From positions 17,159,501 through 17,223,500 of the forward strand of contig NC_088347.1 of the NCBI RefSeq assembly GCF_036884655.1: a stretch of DNA of 64,000 nucleotides, read 5' to 3'. The notes beneath the pieces are model-generated. The model made no database searches. It saw only the letters and a list, made by a program, of their open reading frames with translations, and was not told the origin of the DNA. Position 1 is the first letter of the stretch. Each line of letters starts with the position of its first letter. The position numbers were made by a program, and so were the translations under genes. The DNA comes from Musa acuminata AAA Group. Lineage: Eukaryota; Streptophyta; Magnoliopsida; Zingiberales; Musaceae. This document shows, in pieces, positions 50,822 to 63,100 of this stretch.

Positions 50822-51826
50822 ATGGCTCTTCAAGAGGGCTTGTCGGTCTTTCGTCCACCGTTCTTTAACGGATTGGACTACACTTATTGGAAAACTCGAA
50901 TGAGAGTTTTCTTGATTTCTCTAAATCTGGATTTATGGAATATCGTTGAAAACGGTTTTCAACTTCCCTCCAAACCGATGAACGAATGGTCGGATTTGGG
51001 GAAAAAGTATTTTTCTTTAAACGCAAAGGCTATGAATGCCTTATTTTGCGCTTTGGACAAAGATGAGTTCAATCGGGTTTCTTTGTGCGAAACGGCTTTC
51101 GATATTTGGCGCACTCTTGAAATCACGCACGAGGGAACTAGTAGAGTCAAAGACTCGAAAGTTAATATTTTACTGCATGATTTCGAACTTTTTCATATGA
51201 AACCAAGCGAAACCGTTGTTGACATGTACACCCGTTTTACGGATGTCGTCAATGGTTTAAAATCACTTGGTAAAAGCTTTTCGGATTTTGAACTCGTTAA
51301 CAAAGTTTTGCGCTCACTTTCTAAAACTTGGGATTCAAAAGTAACTGCTATTCAAGAATCAAAAAACCTAAACAACTTACCACTTGAAGAACTAATTGGT
51401 TCATTAATGACATATGAAATGGTGCACAATGCACATGATGAACATATTGAACTCAATGACCTTCCAAAGAACAGGAAGGATTTGGAACTCTGGACAAATG
51501 AATGCCACTTGAGCGATGACTCAAGTGATGAGGACAATGATGAACAAACCAACCTTCCAAAGAACAGGAAGGATTTGGGACATAGAACATTTGAAGGCCA
51601 CTCGAGCATAAGCTCAAGTGATGGTGAACTTAAACTACAAATGAAACGAAAATTAAAAAGCAATCGAACTACTTGCTTTAAACACAAGAAGAAGAACAAA
51701 AATTGGGATGAATCGAGCTCCTCCGAAGAAGAGAAAGTCAACAAAAGCAAGGCGGCAAACTACGCCTTACTAGCCTACGACATTGAGGTAATTAAAATGC
51801 CTTTGGTTTATTTTGAAATTACTTGA
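50822..51826 (+). CDS. Gag-like protein (UBN2 type) of element 7
   Basis: An intact 334-residue Gag. Start ATG at 50822 (MALQEGLSVFRPPFFNG), 36 bp after the primer site. Capsid-type domain about residues 10-200 (YTYWKTRMRVFLIS, LNAKAMNALFCALDKDEF, THEGTSRVKDSKV, FTDVVNGLKSLGKSF). Two acidic modules beginning LPKNRKDL at DNA 51461 and 51554 follow, then a Lys-rich region with one Cys and no zinc knuckle, and a Ser/Glu-rich tail ending VYFEIT-stop. A splice-donor-like GAG|GTAATT is at 51786-51791. It is closely similar to the element 6 protein. No pol is present. Confidence 0.87.
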   Translation: MALQEGLSVFRPPFFNGLDYTYWKTRMRVFLISLNLDLWNIVENGFQLPSKPMNEWSDLGKKYFSLNAKAMNALFCALDKDEFNRVSLCETAFDIWRTLEITHEGTSRVKDSKVNILLHDFELFHMKPSETVVDMYTRFTDVVNGLKSLGKSFSDFELVNKVLRSLSKTWDSKVTAIQESKNLNNLPLEELIGSLMTYEMVHNAHDEHIELNDLPKNRKDLELWTNECHLSDDSSDEDNDEQTNLPKNRKDLGHRTFEGHSSISSSDGELKLQMKRKLKSNRTTCFKHKKKNKNWDESSSSEEEKVNKSKAANYALLAYDIEVIKMPLVYFEIT

Positions 51827-54524
51827 TGCTTTCATGATATATTAGTTTAGAATTAATTTTCTTGAAAATTACATGTTTAAAAATAAAAATACAAAAATTA
51901 TGATCATGCTGATAATTTCGAAAATAATATTGCATATTTTATGATAAACAAACAAAATGATTTTGATCATGGTTAAGAAGTAATAATGTGTATCATGTTT
52001 GATTAACATTGTTGAATGAAATCACGTTTGATTTAAAGTAATGCATAAAGATGTAATTTGAAATGGTTATTAACAATTTTATGCATGTGATTTTAAGTTA
52101 TCCATGATCATGAGCTTGTTTGATCTTCTTGACTTAATTTTAAGATCTATAGCAAAAATCATGTTTGAATATATGAAAGTGTTAATTTCATTTTCGGATT
52201 CACTTAACAATTGGTATCCTAACAATCGGATTTTCTCATACACTTATGAAAAATATTTTTCTAAAATGGATTTGATGAAATGATTCATGCTTATAAACTC
52301 CATCTTGAAATATGAATGATAGTGTTTTTGCCTGCAAAGATTTGTTTCACATTCATATCTCCTATGATTCATGTGCAAAAAAAGAATTTATAAATCATAA
52401 TACAATGAGATTTCTTATGCAAAAATAAAGTGCTAAAGAGAATAATCATAATCATGATCTTGATAATTATAACATGAAGCTCTTTATAAATCAAGATCGT
52501 TCATTATGCTCCCTACATCTATCAAAAAGGGTTTCTTCAAATGAAATGCAATTCAATGAAGTGTCATATTGATATCTTGAAACTTGGAATATTTTAAAAT
52601 GTGATCTTTGATAAGAATGTTTCAAGTTGCTCTTTGTATAGATCTTTTCAAATGAATCATGAGCCTTGATATCATATATCTCATAATACAAGATTTCTTT
52701 GCCTTATGTCTTGAACTTTCATGCTTATCTTAATTTGGCATATAAAGACTAAGGCATGCTTAGATGAAAAAGAATCTCTTAAAAAATGCTTTTCCCATCT
52801 GATCGAGATTAATGATTTCATGATATTTTATGAATCTCGAAATTAATTTTAATGACTTGATTATGAACTTCAAATTAATGATTTAATTCGAATAAGTTTT
52901 ATCTAAATCATAATCTTGATCTTGCAAAATTGAAGTCACAAATAATATCTTGTGGTAGTCATGAATCGATACTCACAATATAAAAACTTTGATATTCATG
53001 ACTTAAATTGGATTGAAACATTGTATGCTTAAATTAATCATTCTCTTATGTTTCAAAAATTCCTTGAATGCCTTATGTGATGATTGAAAACTAACTTGCT
53101 TTAAGATGAATCACGAATCATGACTTGATCTATGATGTAAATGCCTTGAAATTATTGAAATATTTAACACTTTTATGCTCTTCCCCCTACTTTCTTCTTG
53201 TTTTCAATGATAAAATGGGGAGAAGTTTTGATCATGCATGGTAGGATATAATTTGACAAAATTGATACCATCATGATATGAAACATTTATGATGTGCAAT
53301 TATGCATGCAATACTTGTGATTTCTAATTATGATGTGATATATTGCATATGATGTAAATCATGATTTAAAATGCTATGAGTGCCAAGTTACACATTTTGA
53401 GAAGAAATTGTTATATTGAAATATTAATGTAATTATAAATGGTGATATGATATCATGCATGTAATACTTCAATTTATGATAATAATACATGCAATGATAA
53501 AATATTCATGATGAAAAATTATCTTGACATTCATAACTTGATTATTCATCATTTGTCATGATTTTGAAATCATTCTAACAGGAAAAGAGAACTACAAAAC
53601 TGTATTCTCTCTTTCATTTTTACAATGACAAAGGGGGAGATAGTTAGCTTGTACAAGTCAAGAAGATGCAAAAACTAGATTGCTAACTTGCTTATTTCAA
53701 GAAGAAAAATTGTCTTCTTGAACATCACTATCTTGAATATCTCAAGAAGCAAAACTTGCAATTTGCACATTGCAATAGGAAGCAAGAATCATGAGCTTAC
53801 ACAAGAAATTTATCTTGCATTTGCTTTCGAAATTTTTGCTAGCTTATATATTGTGAAACTTGTATATCATAAAAATTGCTAGCTTGTTGGTCTAAAGAGA
53901 AGCAAAAAGTTGCTATCTCAAAAGAAGCAAATGTGCTATCTTGCCTATCTCAAGAGGCAAAAATGCTAACTTGCGCATCTAGCAAAGTGAGAAAAATTTT
54001 CAAGAAGCAAGAGTTGCCTTCTTGAACATCTCTAATTTGCTAGCTTGCATGATATAGAACTTGCTATCTTGAACATTACCAAAAGTGCTATCTTATATGT
54101 TATAAAACTTGAATATCTAAAACTTGATAGCATGAATGTTCTAAGCATTATATAACACTTGCTAAATCTTCTAGCTCCAAGATTGCATGATGATAAAACT
54201 TGATATTATGATTTTCATGCAAAGAGTTGAACCAATATCACACACAAACACTTGATTGTGATACTTCTCCTTTTTGTTGATGACAAAGGGGGAGAAGTAT
54301 GTTGATGAAAGTATGTTGATGACATGACATGTGATGCATAAGTTTATGCATATGTTCATGTTGATGTATTGCAAGTATTCATGATGAATATTGCAATGAC
54401 TTGAATTCAGTTTGAATTCAAGGTTCTATGAATATGGCATATTGATAGGGGGAGTTTGTTTAAACTCTGGGAGTTAAGTTTAACTCCGTCATCAAGTGGT
54501 TGTCATCATCAAAAAGGGGGAGAT
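51827..54524 (+). other. Non-coding internal region and PPT cluster of element 7
   Basis: AT-rich, no credible gene. First PPT at about 53627-53641 (ACAAAGGGGGAGATAG), TTGCTAGCTTG-type boxes about 53645-54180, hairpin PPT at about 54262-54299 (TACTTCTCC...GGAGAAGTA arms), terminal PPT 54511-54523 flanked by the TCATCATCAAAA/TTTTGATGATGA inverted repeat. Confidence 0.8.
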
Positions 54525-57202
54525 TGTTGAATCTCGTATTTTGATGATGAAACTACTTGATATATGTTTATGATTTAATCTGCGTTTTGAGTGACGCAGG
54601 ATGCTTCGATCAGAATGAGACAATTAAAGCAGGAAAATCATGTTGTGCCGAAAGAACATGTCAGAAGATTGGACGTCGGGCCGGTGGATCGGTCGGCGTA
54701 TCGACAGAAGGCTTCGGGCCGTGGACTCGGGCATCGGGCCAAGAAGAGTGGGTATTGTGCCAAGGATATCGGAGTTGCGGAGTCGACTGGCCGATTGGGA
54801 AATAGGCTGCAGAAGAGGACGATGCGCCGAAGAATCGGACGAAGCGTCGAGAGACCAATGACATGCCGGACAACTTGGTTAATTGCTTAGAACTAATTGT
54901 CTCGATCGAAGTTTTTGTTTTGTTGTGCAGGATTAACTACGATGAAAGTAAGACAAGCAGCAGGTGTTGCGCCGGAGTCAAGATCATGATCACGTTGGGA
55001 GTTCGAGAGTTCGACGGAAGTTCGGACGGTCGTCGGAGGTTCAGCGAGAACAGATCCGAGAAGTCCAGAAGCTTGCCAAGCGAAGCTCGTCGGAACTCGC
55101 CAAGTGGATCATCGCAAAGTCCAGGAGTATGCCGGATGTCCGCAGAAGGATCACCGAGGGTTTATCGGATGATCGACGGAAGTTGGCCGGAAACTCGCCG
55201 GAAGACGCGATTGACGCATCGGAGCAAAGCTGCAGAAGTTGTCTTAGAGTTAATCATAGTTAGCATGATGATTAAGCTTGAAAATGGGAGGTGATCCCAT
55301 TAGCTTAATCTTGGGGCAATTGGGCCCCTGAAAAGATTCAAATTGGGCCGAATGGAGTGAACCATTCGGACCCTGATTGCACCAGGAGGTGCAACCGCCC
55401 CAGCCAGGAGGTGCAACCGCCTGGGCTGTGGGGTTGGGAGGTGCAACCGCCCCAGCCAGGAGGTGCAACCGCCAGGGCTGCGAGGCTGGGAGGTGCAACC
55501 GCCCCAGCCGAGAGGTGCAACCGCCCCAGCCGAGAGGTGCAACCGCCCAGAGCTCAGTCTTCGAGCTAGACTGGGCGGTGCAACCTCCTCTGCCAAGAGG
55601 TAGCACCGCCAGAGCTCAAGTTTCGAGCTCTGCCAGGCGATGCAACCATCGAGCTCAGTCTTCGAGCTCTGGCAGAGAGGTGCATCAGCTTGAGCTCAGT
55701 CTCGAGCTCTGCCAGGTGATGCAATCACCAAGCTCAGTCTTCGAGCTCTGGCAAAGAGGTGCATCAGCCTGAGCTCAGTTTCGAGCTCTGCCAGGTGATG
55801 CAACCACCGAGCTCAGTTTCGAGCTCTGCCAGGTGATGCAACCACCAAGCTCAGTCTTCGAGCTCTGCCAGGTGATGGAACCATCGAGCTCAGTCTTCGA
55901 GCTCTGGCAGAGAGAAGCAATCGCCTGAGCTCAGTCTTCGAGCTCTGCCAGGCGGTGCCACCTCTCCAGTCAAGAGGTGCAACCGCCTGATCCCAGAATT
56001 CTGGGATTTGATCGATTTGATCGTTTTGAGCTCGAATTTTGAATTGGGTTGGGGCCTATAAATACCCCACCCATTCAGCACTGAAAAGAAATAGACCTAC
56101 ACCGAAATCTTGATCTTTTTTGTGATTCTAAGAGCTCAAAAGTGTTGTAAAGCCTTTAAGTCTCCTCCTTCTGTTCTTCAAGTTTTCAGTTGTAAAGTGA
56201 GGAGAGAAAGGTCTGTAAAGGTTGTCTCCTGAGCCTGTCAAAAGGAGAGAAATTGTAAAAGGGCAGTTTGGCCTTCGCCTATTGAAGGAAGGCCTCTAGT
56301 TGACGTCGGCAACCTCGTCGGTGGAGGAAGCCAAAAGTGGAGTAGGTCAAGGCTGACCGAACCACTCTAAATCTCTGGTTTGCGTTTATTTTCGAGCACT
56401 TTATCATTACTGCAAACCTCCTTCATTACTACTGCTCTCTGCGCTTTCACGAACAAGTTTTAAGTGCTGTTCTTCCGAATCTGCATTCAGACGTAAATTC
56501 GTATTTTCATACATTACAGTTTACGTTTACATTTGATTCTGCAGAACTGTCTTCCGTGCTTTTACGAACGAGCTTCTTTGCAGTTTATACTTACATTTTG
56601 ATCCTATTGATAACTGCAAACTGTCCTCTACAATTTTACGAACGAGTTTCAACATTTAGATGTAAAACTGCATTCAGACGTAAATCGGCTTTCCTCGCTC
56701 AATCATCAGATCTCAGTTCACGTTTACGTCTTGATTTCAACTGCATATTGCCTTCTGCGAGTATACAAACTAGTTTCAACGTTTAGACGTAAATCTGCGT
56801 CTAGACGTAAAACTGCGTTTAGACGTAAATCTGCATTTAGACGTAAATCTGAGTTTAAGACGTAAATCTGAGTTTAGACGTAAATCTGCGTTTAGACGTA
56901 AAACTGCGTTTAGACGTAAATCTGCGTTTAGACGTAAATCTGCGTTTATACGTAAATCTACGTTTAGACGTAAAACTGCGTTTAGACGTAAATCTGAGTT
57001 TAGACGTAAACTGCGCTTAGACGCAAAACTGCGCTTAGACGCAATCTGCGCTTAGACGCAAACTGCACTTAGATACAAACTGAGAATTTGCTTTTGCATC
57101 ATAATAGTTTTTGAACGAACGCAGCTTTTGGTTTTTAATCGCTGTAAGATTTCCGCTGCACTAATTCACCCCCCCCCCCTCTTAGTGCTCTCGATCCTAA
57201 CA
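54525..57202 (+). mobile_element. 3' LTR of element 7 (2678 bp)
   Basis: TGTTGAATCTCG to TCCTAACA; same internal order as the 5' LTR. TATAAATA 56057-56064, minisatellite 56779-57080, one extra 21-bp symmetric motif unit near 55505-55530. Confidence 0.95.
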
Positions 57203-57203
57203 G

Positions 57204-57341
57204 GAACATGTTAATGTATTCAAGCTAAAGCTTCTTCAATAATTGTTCTTATCTTTCATCAAGAAGATAAGAACAATTATTGAAGAAATTTTATTGAAGA
57301 AGCTTTATTAAAATAGCTTTAGCTTTACATTAACATGTCCT
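57204..57341. repeat. Large palindrome at inverted TRIM-like ends
   Basis: 57232-57255 and 57264-57287 are perfect 24-bp inverted arms with an 8-bp loop. Beyond them GGAACATGTTAATGTA (57204) pairs imperfectly with TACATTAACATGTCC (57327). It represents two copies of the same LTR region head to head. Confidence 0.88.
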
Positions 57342-57760
57342 GCTCCCATGCTCCCGCAAGTGCTCTATCAAATATACCAATCTTGAATTTATGCAAAGCA
57401 CAGTTTACGAGTCAGACTACAACAAATATACCTATCATATATAAATCATTGTTGCTGTTGTTGCTATTGCTGCGATGGCGATGACTACAACAAAGGAGAA
57501 AGCTATAATAGTGGACGTTGGCACAGAATGACAATGGAGAAGACAGTTCTTTTGTTGCCGGAGATGGAGAAGCAACAGTGATGAGTCAATAGCGAGAAGA
57601 GAGCTTACTCTAGGTAAGCGGCTCTGATACCATGATGGAAAGAATAGAAGAAGCTTTAGCTTAAATACATTAACATGTTCCTTCTCTATGAATTTTTCTC
57701 AATAGAATATAGGATTTTCTTTGATAGAGAGATTTTCTCATATAGAATGAGATCGAATCA
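57288..57760 (-). mobile_element. TRIM-like LTR element in minus orientation
   Basis: GCTCTGATACCATGATGGAAAGAATAG (about 57629-57655) is the inverted primer site and LTR end also seen at 47900-47935 in + orientation. The ~285 bp between this and 57345 is a non-coding internal domain. LTR-like sequence continues to about 57760 with an unclear limit. Confidence 0.5.
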
Positions 57761-58463
57761 GACTCATTATCCTTCATTGATGATCAAAATCTACACTAAT
57801 AATTATCATCATGATTATATTAGTTAATTTGAGTTAAAAATATATTTTGATATTTTATAATCATGATAATCAAAAAATTTAAAATTTAAAGAATATCAAA
57901 TAGGAAAATGACTGTGAGTTGATAGAGAACATCCACAAGGCTATATAAATGAATTTCTAAATTTACAAGGATAAATATATTAACATCAATTTTATGGGAA
58001 ATATATTAATGTGTAAGTAAGATAGGTACAAAACTCACCCCTACAGTACAGAAATAAGAGGATTTAATGACGGAGTATGATTGGTGATGCCAATTGACCA
58101 CCGTGTTATCCATCCTTTATATAGGTAAGAAATTGTAGCCTTCTTCTGAACCAAATATCATGGACATAATTCAATATGTTGATACGCTCCTTTTTCTTTA
58201 CTGAATCATCTCAGATCAATTTAAAATATCCAAAACATAATTTAAATTATTTATCATATTTAGGAAATATCTCCGTCAATTTCCCACCCACTCCCACTCT
58301 CTCTCTCTCTCTCTATCACAGCATCCTTAAAGCTCCCATCTTTTTGATTGGTTCTCTCCCACTCGCACATCTCTGTAACGCGGTGGCGCCTATAAAGTGA
58401 GGACAGCGGCAAGCGAGTAAATATCCAATCTGACATAAACCATTGGGAACAGCGCACGAACAC
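57761..58463 (+). promoter_or_regulatory. Upstream region and 5' UTR of the RBOH gene
   Basis: AT-rich to about 58260, then a (CT)9 tract at 58297-58314 and a possible TATAAAG box at 58391-58397. An in-frame stop (TAA 58437-58439) precedes the first ATG at 58464. CT-rich tracts are common in plant 5' UTRs. The transcription start is not determined. Confidence 0.5.
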
Positions 58464-61400
58464 ATGGACATTCCGCTTGATGACCGTCCGACGCATGAGC
58501 TGGAGAGCATCATCGTCGCCCACGGCGACCAGATCCAGCCGGCTGCTTCCAATCCCCCGCCCCCGAGAGCCTCCGGGCCGTCGGGGAGCCTCGCCCGGAC
58601 CCTGCTGTCTCAGCCATCCAAGATCATGGCCGGGGTGCAGGGGTTCGCGTCCCGGGTCGGCGGGGATAAGAGGCATCCCGGGAGGACGACGGCAGCGTCC
58701 GGCGCCAAGGGGCTTCGGTTCCTCGACAAGAAGGCCGGCGGCTGGAAGGCCGTTGAGAAGCGCTTCGACCAATTCGCCGTCGACGGCAGGCTTCCCAAGG
58801 AGAGCTTCGGCCGCTGTATCGGTGAGTCTCTCTTGCTCGTCTGCCGGTACACGTTCTTCAGCTTAGTCACCTGGTCGGGGTTGCCTTTCCCAAGGCATGG
58901 GCGAGTCGCAGGAGTTCGCTAGCGAGCTATTTGTTGCTTTGGCAAGGAGGGGGAACATGACGCCAGAACATGGCATCACCAAAGACGAACTGAAGGAGTT
59001 CTGGCAGCAAATGACCGACCAAAACTTCGACTCTCGGCTGCAGATCTTCTTCGACATGTACTCAATCATTCTCTCACCATAAACTGCTTTCAGCAGCACT
59101 GAATTGACCATCACATCATCTGCTCTGTCAACACAACAGGTGCGACAAGAACGGCGACGGGAAGCTCTCAGAAAACGAGGTGAAAGAGGTACCAATCTTC
59201 CTAAACCGCTCGATTGATCCCCCATCTTCATGTTCTCAAGCACCGTTGTTTGTCTCCTCAGGTCATCGGTCTCAGTGCCTCAGCAAATAAGCTTTCCAAG
59301 TTGAAAGCGCATGCAGCGAACTACGCTGCTCTCATAATGGAGGAGCTCGACCCAGACGGTCTTGGGTACATCGAGGTAAAAGAAAGGCAAATTTCTTCGA
59401 TCAGTAGAGAGTAATCACACAAGCGCTTACTGGTGACGACCTTTCGCTCCAGATTCGGCAGCTGGAGACACTGATTCGAGGGATGGTGAGCTCACAGGTA
59501 ACCGAGAGAACACTGAAACGTTCACACGGGCATGCAAGAAGGATGATACCGAAGCGATACAGATACCCGGTCAACAGATTTGTGGGCAAGGCTACAGATT
59601 TCGTTCTGGACAACTGGAAGAGAATATGGGTTTTCTCCCTCTGGTTGACCCTGAACGCCGTCCTGGCTGCGTGGAAGTTCTACCAGTACGAGAGAAGAGC
59701 AGCATTTGAGGTGATGGGCTACTGCGTCTGCGTAGCCAAGGCTGCGGCTGAGACCCTGAAGCTAAACATGGCTCTGATCCTCATCCCTGTTTGCCGCAAC
59801 ACCCTCACAAGGCTCAGATCGACTTGCCTCAGCTCCGTATTCCCTTTTGATGACAACATCAACCTCCACAAGGCCATTGCACTGGCGATCACAATCGGGA
59901 CTCTGGTGCACACTCTTGCTCATGTGACCTGTGACTTCCCGAGGCTGATCACATGCCCCGAATCAAAGTTCATGAGACTACTGGGACCTAATTTCCACTA
60001 CAAGCAGCCCACCTATGCATCTCTGTTAGCAAGTGTTCCCGGGATCACTGGTATCCTCATGATCATCATCATGGCGTTCTCCTTCACTCTGGCAACACAC
60101 TCTTTTAGGAGGAGTGTGGTGAAGCTACCACCGCCCCTCCACCATTTAGCTGGTTTCAATGCGTTTTGGTACGCTCACCATCTCCTGGCCGTCGTTTATG
60201 TCCTTCTGATCGTCCATTCCTACTTCCTATTCCTCACCAAGGAATGGTACAAGAAGACGGTAGGTCATGATGCTTTGTACTTCGGCATGGAGCAATGACA
60301 CAGACTTAATTACCTGCATTTGCGCAGACATGGATGTATCTTACGATTCCCCTCCTCTTTTATGCCTGTGAGAGATTGATTCGGAAAGTTCGTGAGAAAA
60401 GCATTGGCGTCAGCATCGTTAAGGTATGCTGCTCATAAATATATCGAGATTTAGAGGTATTCATGCACTGATGTATCGATCATACAGGCAGCTATATATC
60501 CAGGCAACGTCCTTTCGATACATATGAGGAAGCCACCAGGTTTCAGATACAAAAGTGGGATGTACCTGTTCGTCAAATGTCCGGATGTCTCACCTTTCGA
60601 ATGGTATCAGCTTAGCTTCAGATTGAGTTGGATTACAGGGTTGCATTTCCTCTGCTCACCTTCTTGTTGATGATTTCAACAGGCATCCGTTCTCGATTAC
60701 TTCTGCACCGGATGACGAGCACTTGAGTGTTCATATCCGAACCCTGGGAGACTGGACGACCGAGCTAAGAAATCTCTTCGGAAAAGTTGGTTTAAGTAGA
60801 AAGATTGTTCTTGATGTCAGGCAATATCAGATTGCAAGTTCATAGTACTTAGCAGAGATCTTCTTGACGCAGGTCTGTCAGGCGCAGGTTACTCTGAAGA
60901 AGGCTAATCTGGTGAGACTCGAAACCACAGTCGTCGCAGATGTTCAATTCGACGATGCAAGGTGATGAGAACTCTGCATTATTAGAAGTGACATTTGATA
61001 GCAGATAAGATTTTCCCAATTGCAGGAGAAAATTTCCTCAACAAAGCAACGTCGTGCAGTTGGAAAACTATTATCTGCTATCAACATTAACCATGAGTAA
61101 TACACACACACACTCTCTCTCTGCTACTTCAGATTCCCAAAGCTTTACATTGATGGGCCATATGGCGCACCAGCTCAAGACTACAAGAAGTACGACATTC
61201 TTTTGCTCATCGGATTAGGAATCGGTGCAACTCCATTCATCAGCATCCTGAAGGATCTCCTCAACAACATAAAGTCCAACGAAGTATATACCACATTCGC
61301 AGACATCGTCATGCACTTGCATGCACTGTTGGTTGACAAGCTCAAAACTCATGCAGGAAACACACGACGCAGCTGCAAACTTCATCCAAGGAAATGGCCC

Positions 61401-62051
61401 TGGAAGAGCTTACTTCTACTGGGTGACCAGGGAACAAGGATCATTTGAATGGTTCAAAGGTGTCATGAACGAAGTTGCAGAGAGTGACCACCATGTACTA
61501 ATTAAGCATCACTGCTTCCTTGAATCCATTTCGCACAGAACCACAATTGACAGGAAATGGTTGGATTTGCAGAATGTCATAGAGATGCACAACTACTTGA
61601 CGAGCGTGTACGAAGAAGGTGATGCAAGGTCAGCCCTCATCGCCATGATTCAGTCACTGCAGCACTCCAAAAGTGGCGTTGACATCGTCTCTGGGAGTCG
61701 GGTAACTAATTGACCATCTATAATGTAGTGATTCAGATAGAAGAAGAAAGATTGATCCGTTCTGGTTCCTGACTCATGCACGACAGATACGAACACACTT
61801 CGCGAGGCCAAACTGGAGGAAAGTGTTCTCGGACTTGGCCAATGCCCACAAAGATTCTCGAATCGGTGAGCTTTTCTCGAATTCTTAGTATATGTCGTTG
61901 TCATCTTCACTTTCTGGATTCCTGACATGGGGGTGTTGCAGGTGTTTTCTACTGTGGATCAGCAACTCTTACAAAGCATCTCAGGGAGCTGTCACAAGAA
62001 TTCAGCCATGACAGCGCCACTCGTTTCGATTTCCACAAGGAGAACTTCTAA
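58464..62051 (+). CDS. RBOH: Respiratory burst oxidase homologue (NADPH oxidase), 14 exons
   Basis: Plasma-membrane enzyme that passes electrons from NADPH through FAD and two haems to oxygen, making superoxide. Exons by GT-AG junctions: 58464-58821, 58895-59057, 59140-59188, 59262-59375, 59453-60259, 60328-60423, 60488-60603, 60683-60785, 60873-60961, 61133-61283, 61357-61494, 61573-61701, 61787-61865, 61942-62051; 2502 nt, 833 codons plus stop, in frame. Domains: NADPH_Ox N-terminal region; EF-hand 1 loop 176-187 (D, N, D, E ligands), degenerate EF-hand 2 near 220-231; membrane core about 280-490 with probable haem His367/381 and His470/483 (spacing 14 and 13 as in gp91phox); FAD motif HPFSITSAP from 569; NADPH motif GLGIGATPF from 659; C-terminal HKENF. 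The N-terminus is short. The sequence resembles the RBOHH/J group, but the subclass is not certain. Regulation by calcium is implied by the EF-hands. Confidence 0.93.
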
Positions 62052-63100
62052 AGAAGAGACCAGATGATGTTGATAGGCAATTTATTGTTGTATACGAGAC
62101 GAAAAAGGAGTAATTAAGTAGTACAGTCCTGTAAAAATCTGTGTTGGTTGATGTTCCGGTGCATGGTAAAGATTAAGAACAGGTGTGAAGCAATAAGGAA
62201 TGATTCACAATCCCCAACTTGATTCCAGGATGACTCAAAGCGTGTTCATTTACTCCATCATACTATATTGAAGCAATGCTATTTGGTTTATCTTTGCTTA
62301 GAGTTCCTGCTCACTGGTCATAATCGCAACTCTTCCTGTAGAAAGTACCTTCAACTGATATTGAGTCGGTAAGAAAGTAAGAAGCCTCTCCTGCAGGCCG
62401 AATTCCTTTTGAATAGATGCCGTTCTCCCGAGCGAGTGCTCACTTTGTGTGCTTTAAGGATTGAGTACAAAAGACTGAGCTTGCAGATCATCTGCAGCAT
62501 ACAAAAAGTGAGAACTATGGGATCTACCAATACATTGTTAGCAGCTCTCGGGATGTGATTTAACTTAAGTTTGCCAACAACCAAAAAAAGATGTCTCAAA
62601 AAGACATCATCGCAAAAACAAGGGGATGAGGTTTAAGCCTGTACAAAACAGACATGATATCAATTTTCTTGTCCTATATACATAAATATTTAGGTTAATT
62701 ATAAATTTTTTATATAATAATTATCTTTAATATTTTGATTCTTATTTTTTAAAATTATATTGAGATCTTTATATTTATGAAAATTTAAGATGGTTAAAAA
62801 GATAATTTTATAGAATTAAAAATTAAAAAAATTGATGAAATATAAGAACTCTCATTATTTATTTATTATGATGTAATCATAAATTTTTTCTTTGGACGTA
62901 ATAAGATGTTCAAATCATTTAAAAGAATCCTCTTAAGAAATTATATATTTAATCCGATGATTGGATTCTTAATGTCAACGCAAGTCGAAAGAAACTGTGG
63001 GCGAGAATCCAACATGGGTCTTGGTTCCACATATCGGATCGGGTTTCTAAAGCGTCGGATCGAATCCAAGTTATCCCGGGTCTGATCCAACTCAGATCCG
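62052..63100 (+). other. RBOH 3' UTR and intergenic spacer
   Basis: After the stop, moderately GC sequence to about 62640 probably includes the 3' UTR, with a weak polyadenylation-like CAATAAGG near 62192. 62660-62940 is strongly AT-rich. No gene is seen. Confidence 0.5.

Larger units (their letters stand above)
48115..57202 (+). mobile_element. Element 7: full-length young gag-only Sirevirus (9088 bp)
   Basis: TSD GGAAC at 48110-48114 and 57203-57207. 5' LTR 48115-50771, primer site 50772-50785, intact gag 50822-51826, non-coding region with three PPTs, 3' LTR 54525-57202. It is the same family as element 6 but in the opposite orientation. The LTRs differ by a 21-bp motif copy and a few tens of substitutions by eye. 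Confidence 0.96.

Noticed and set aside
58477..58866. Alternative reading frame over RBOH exon 1 and intron 1
   Set aside because: It is a GC-driven shadow frame. The frame starting at 58464 continues through a clean intron into conserved RBOH sequence.
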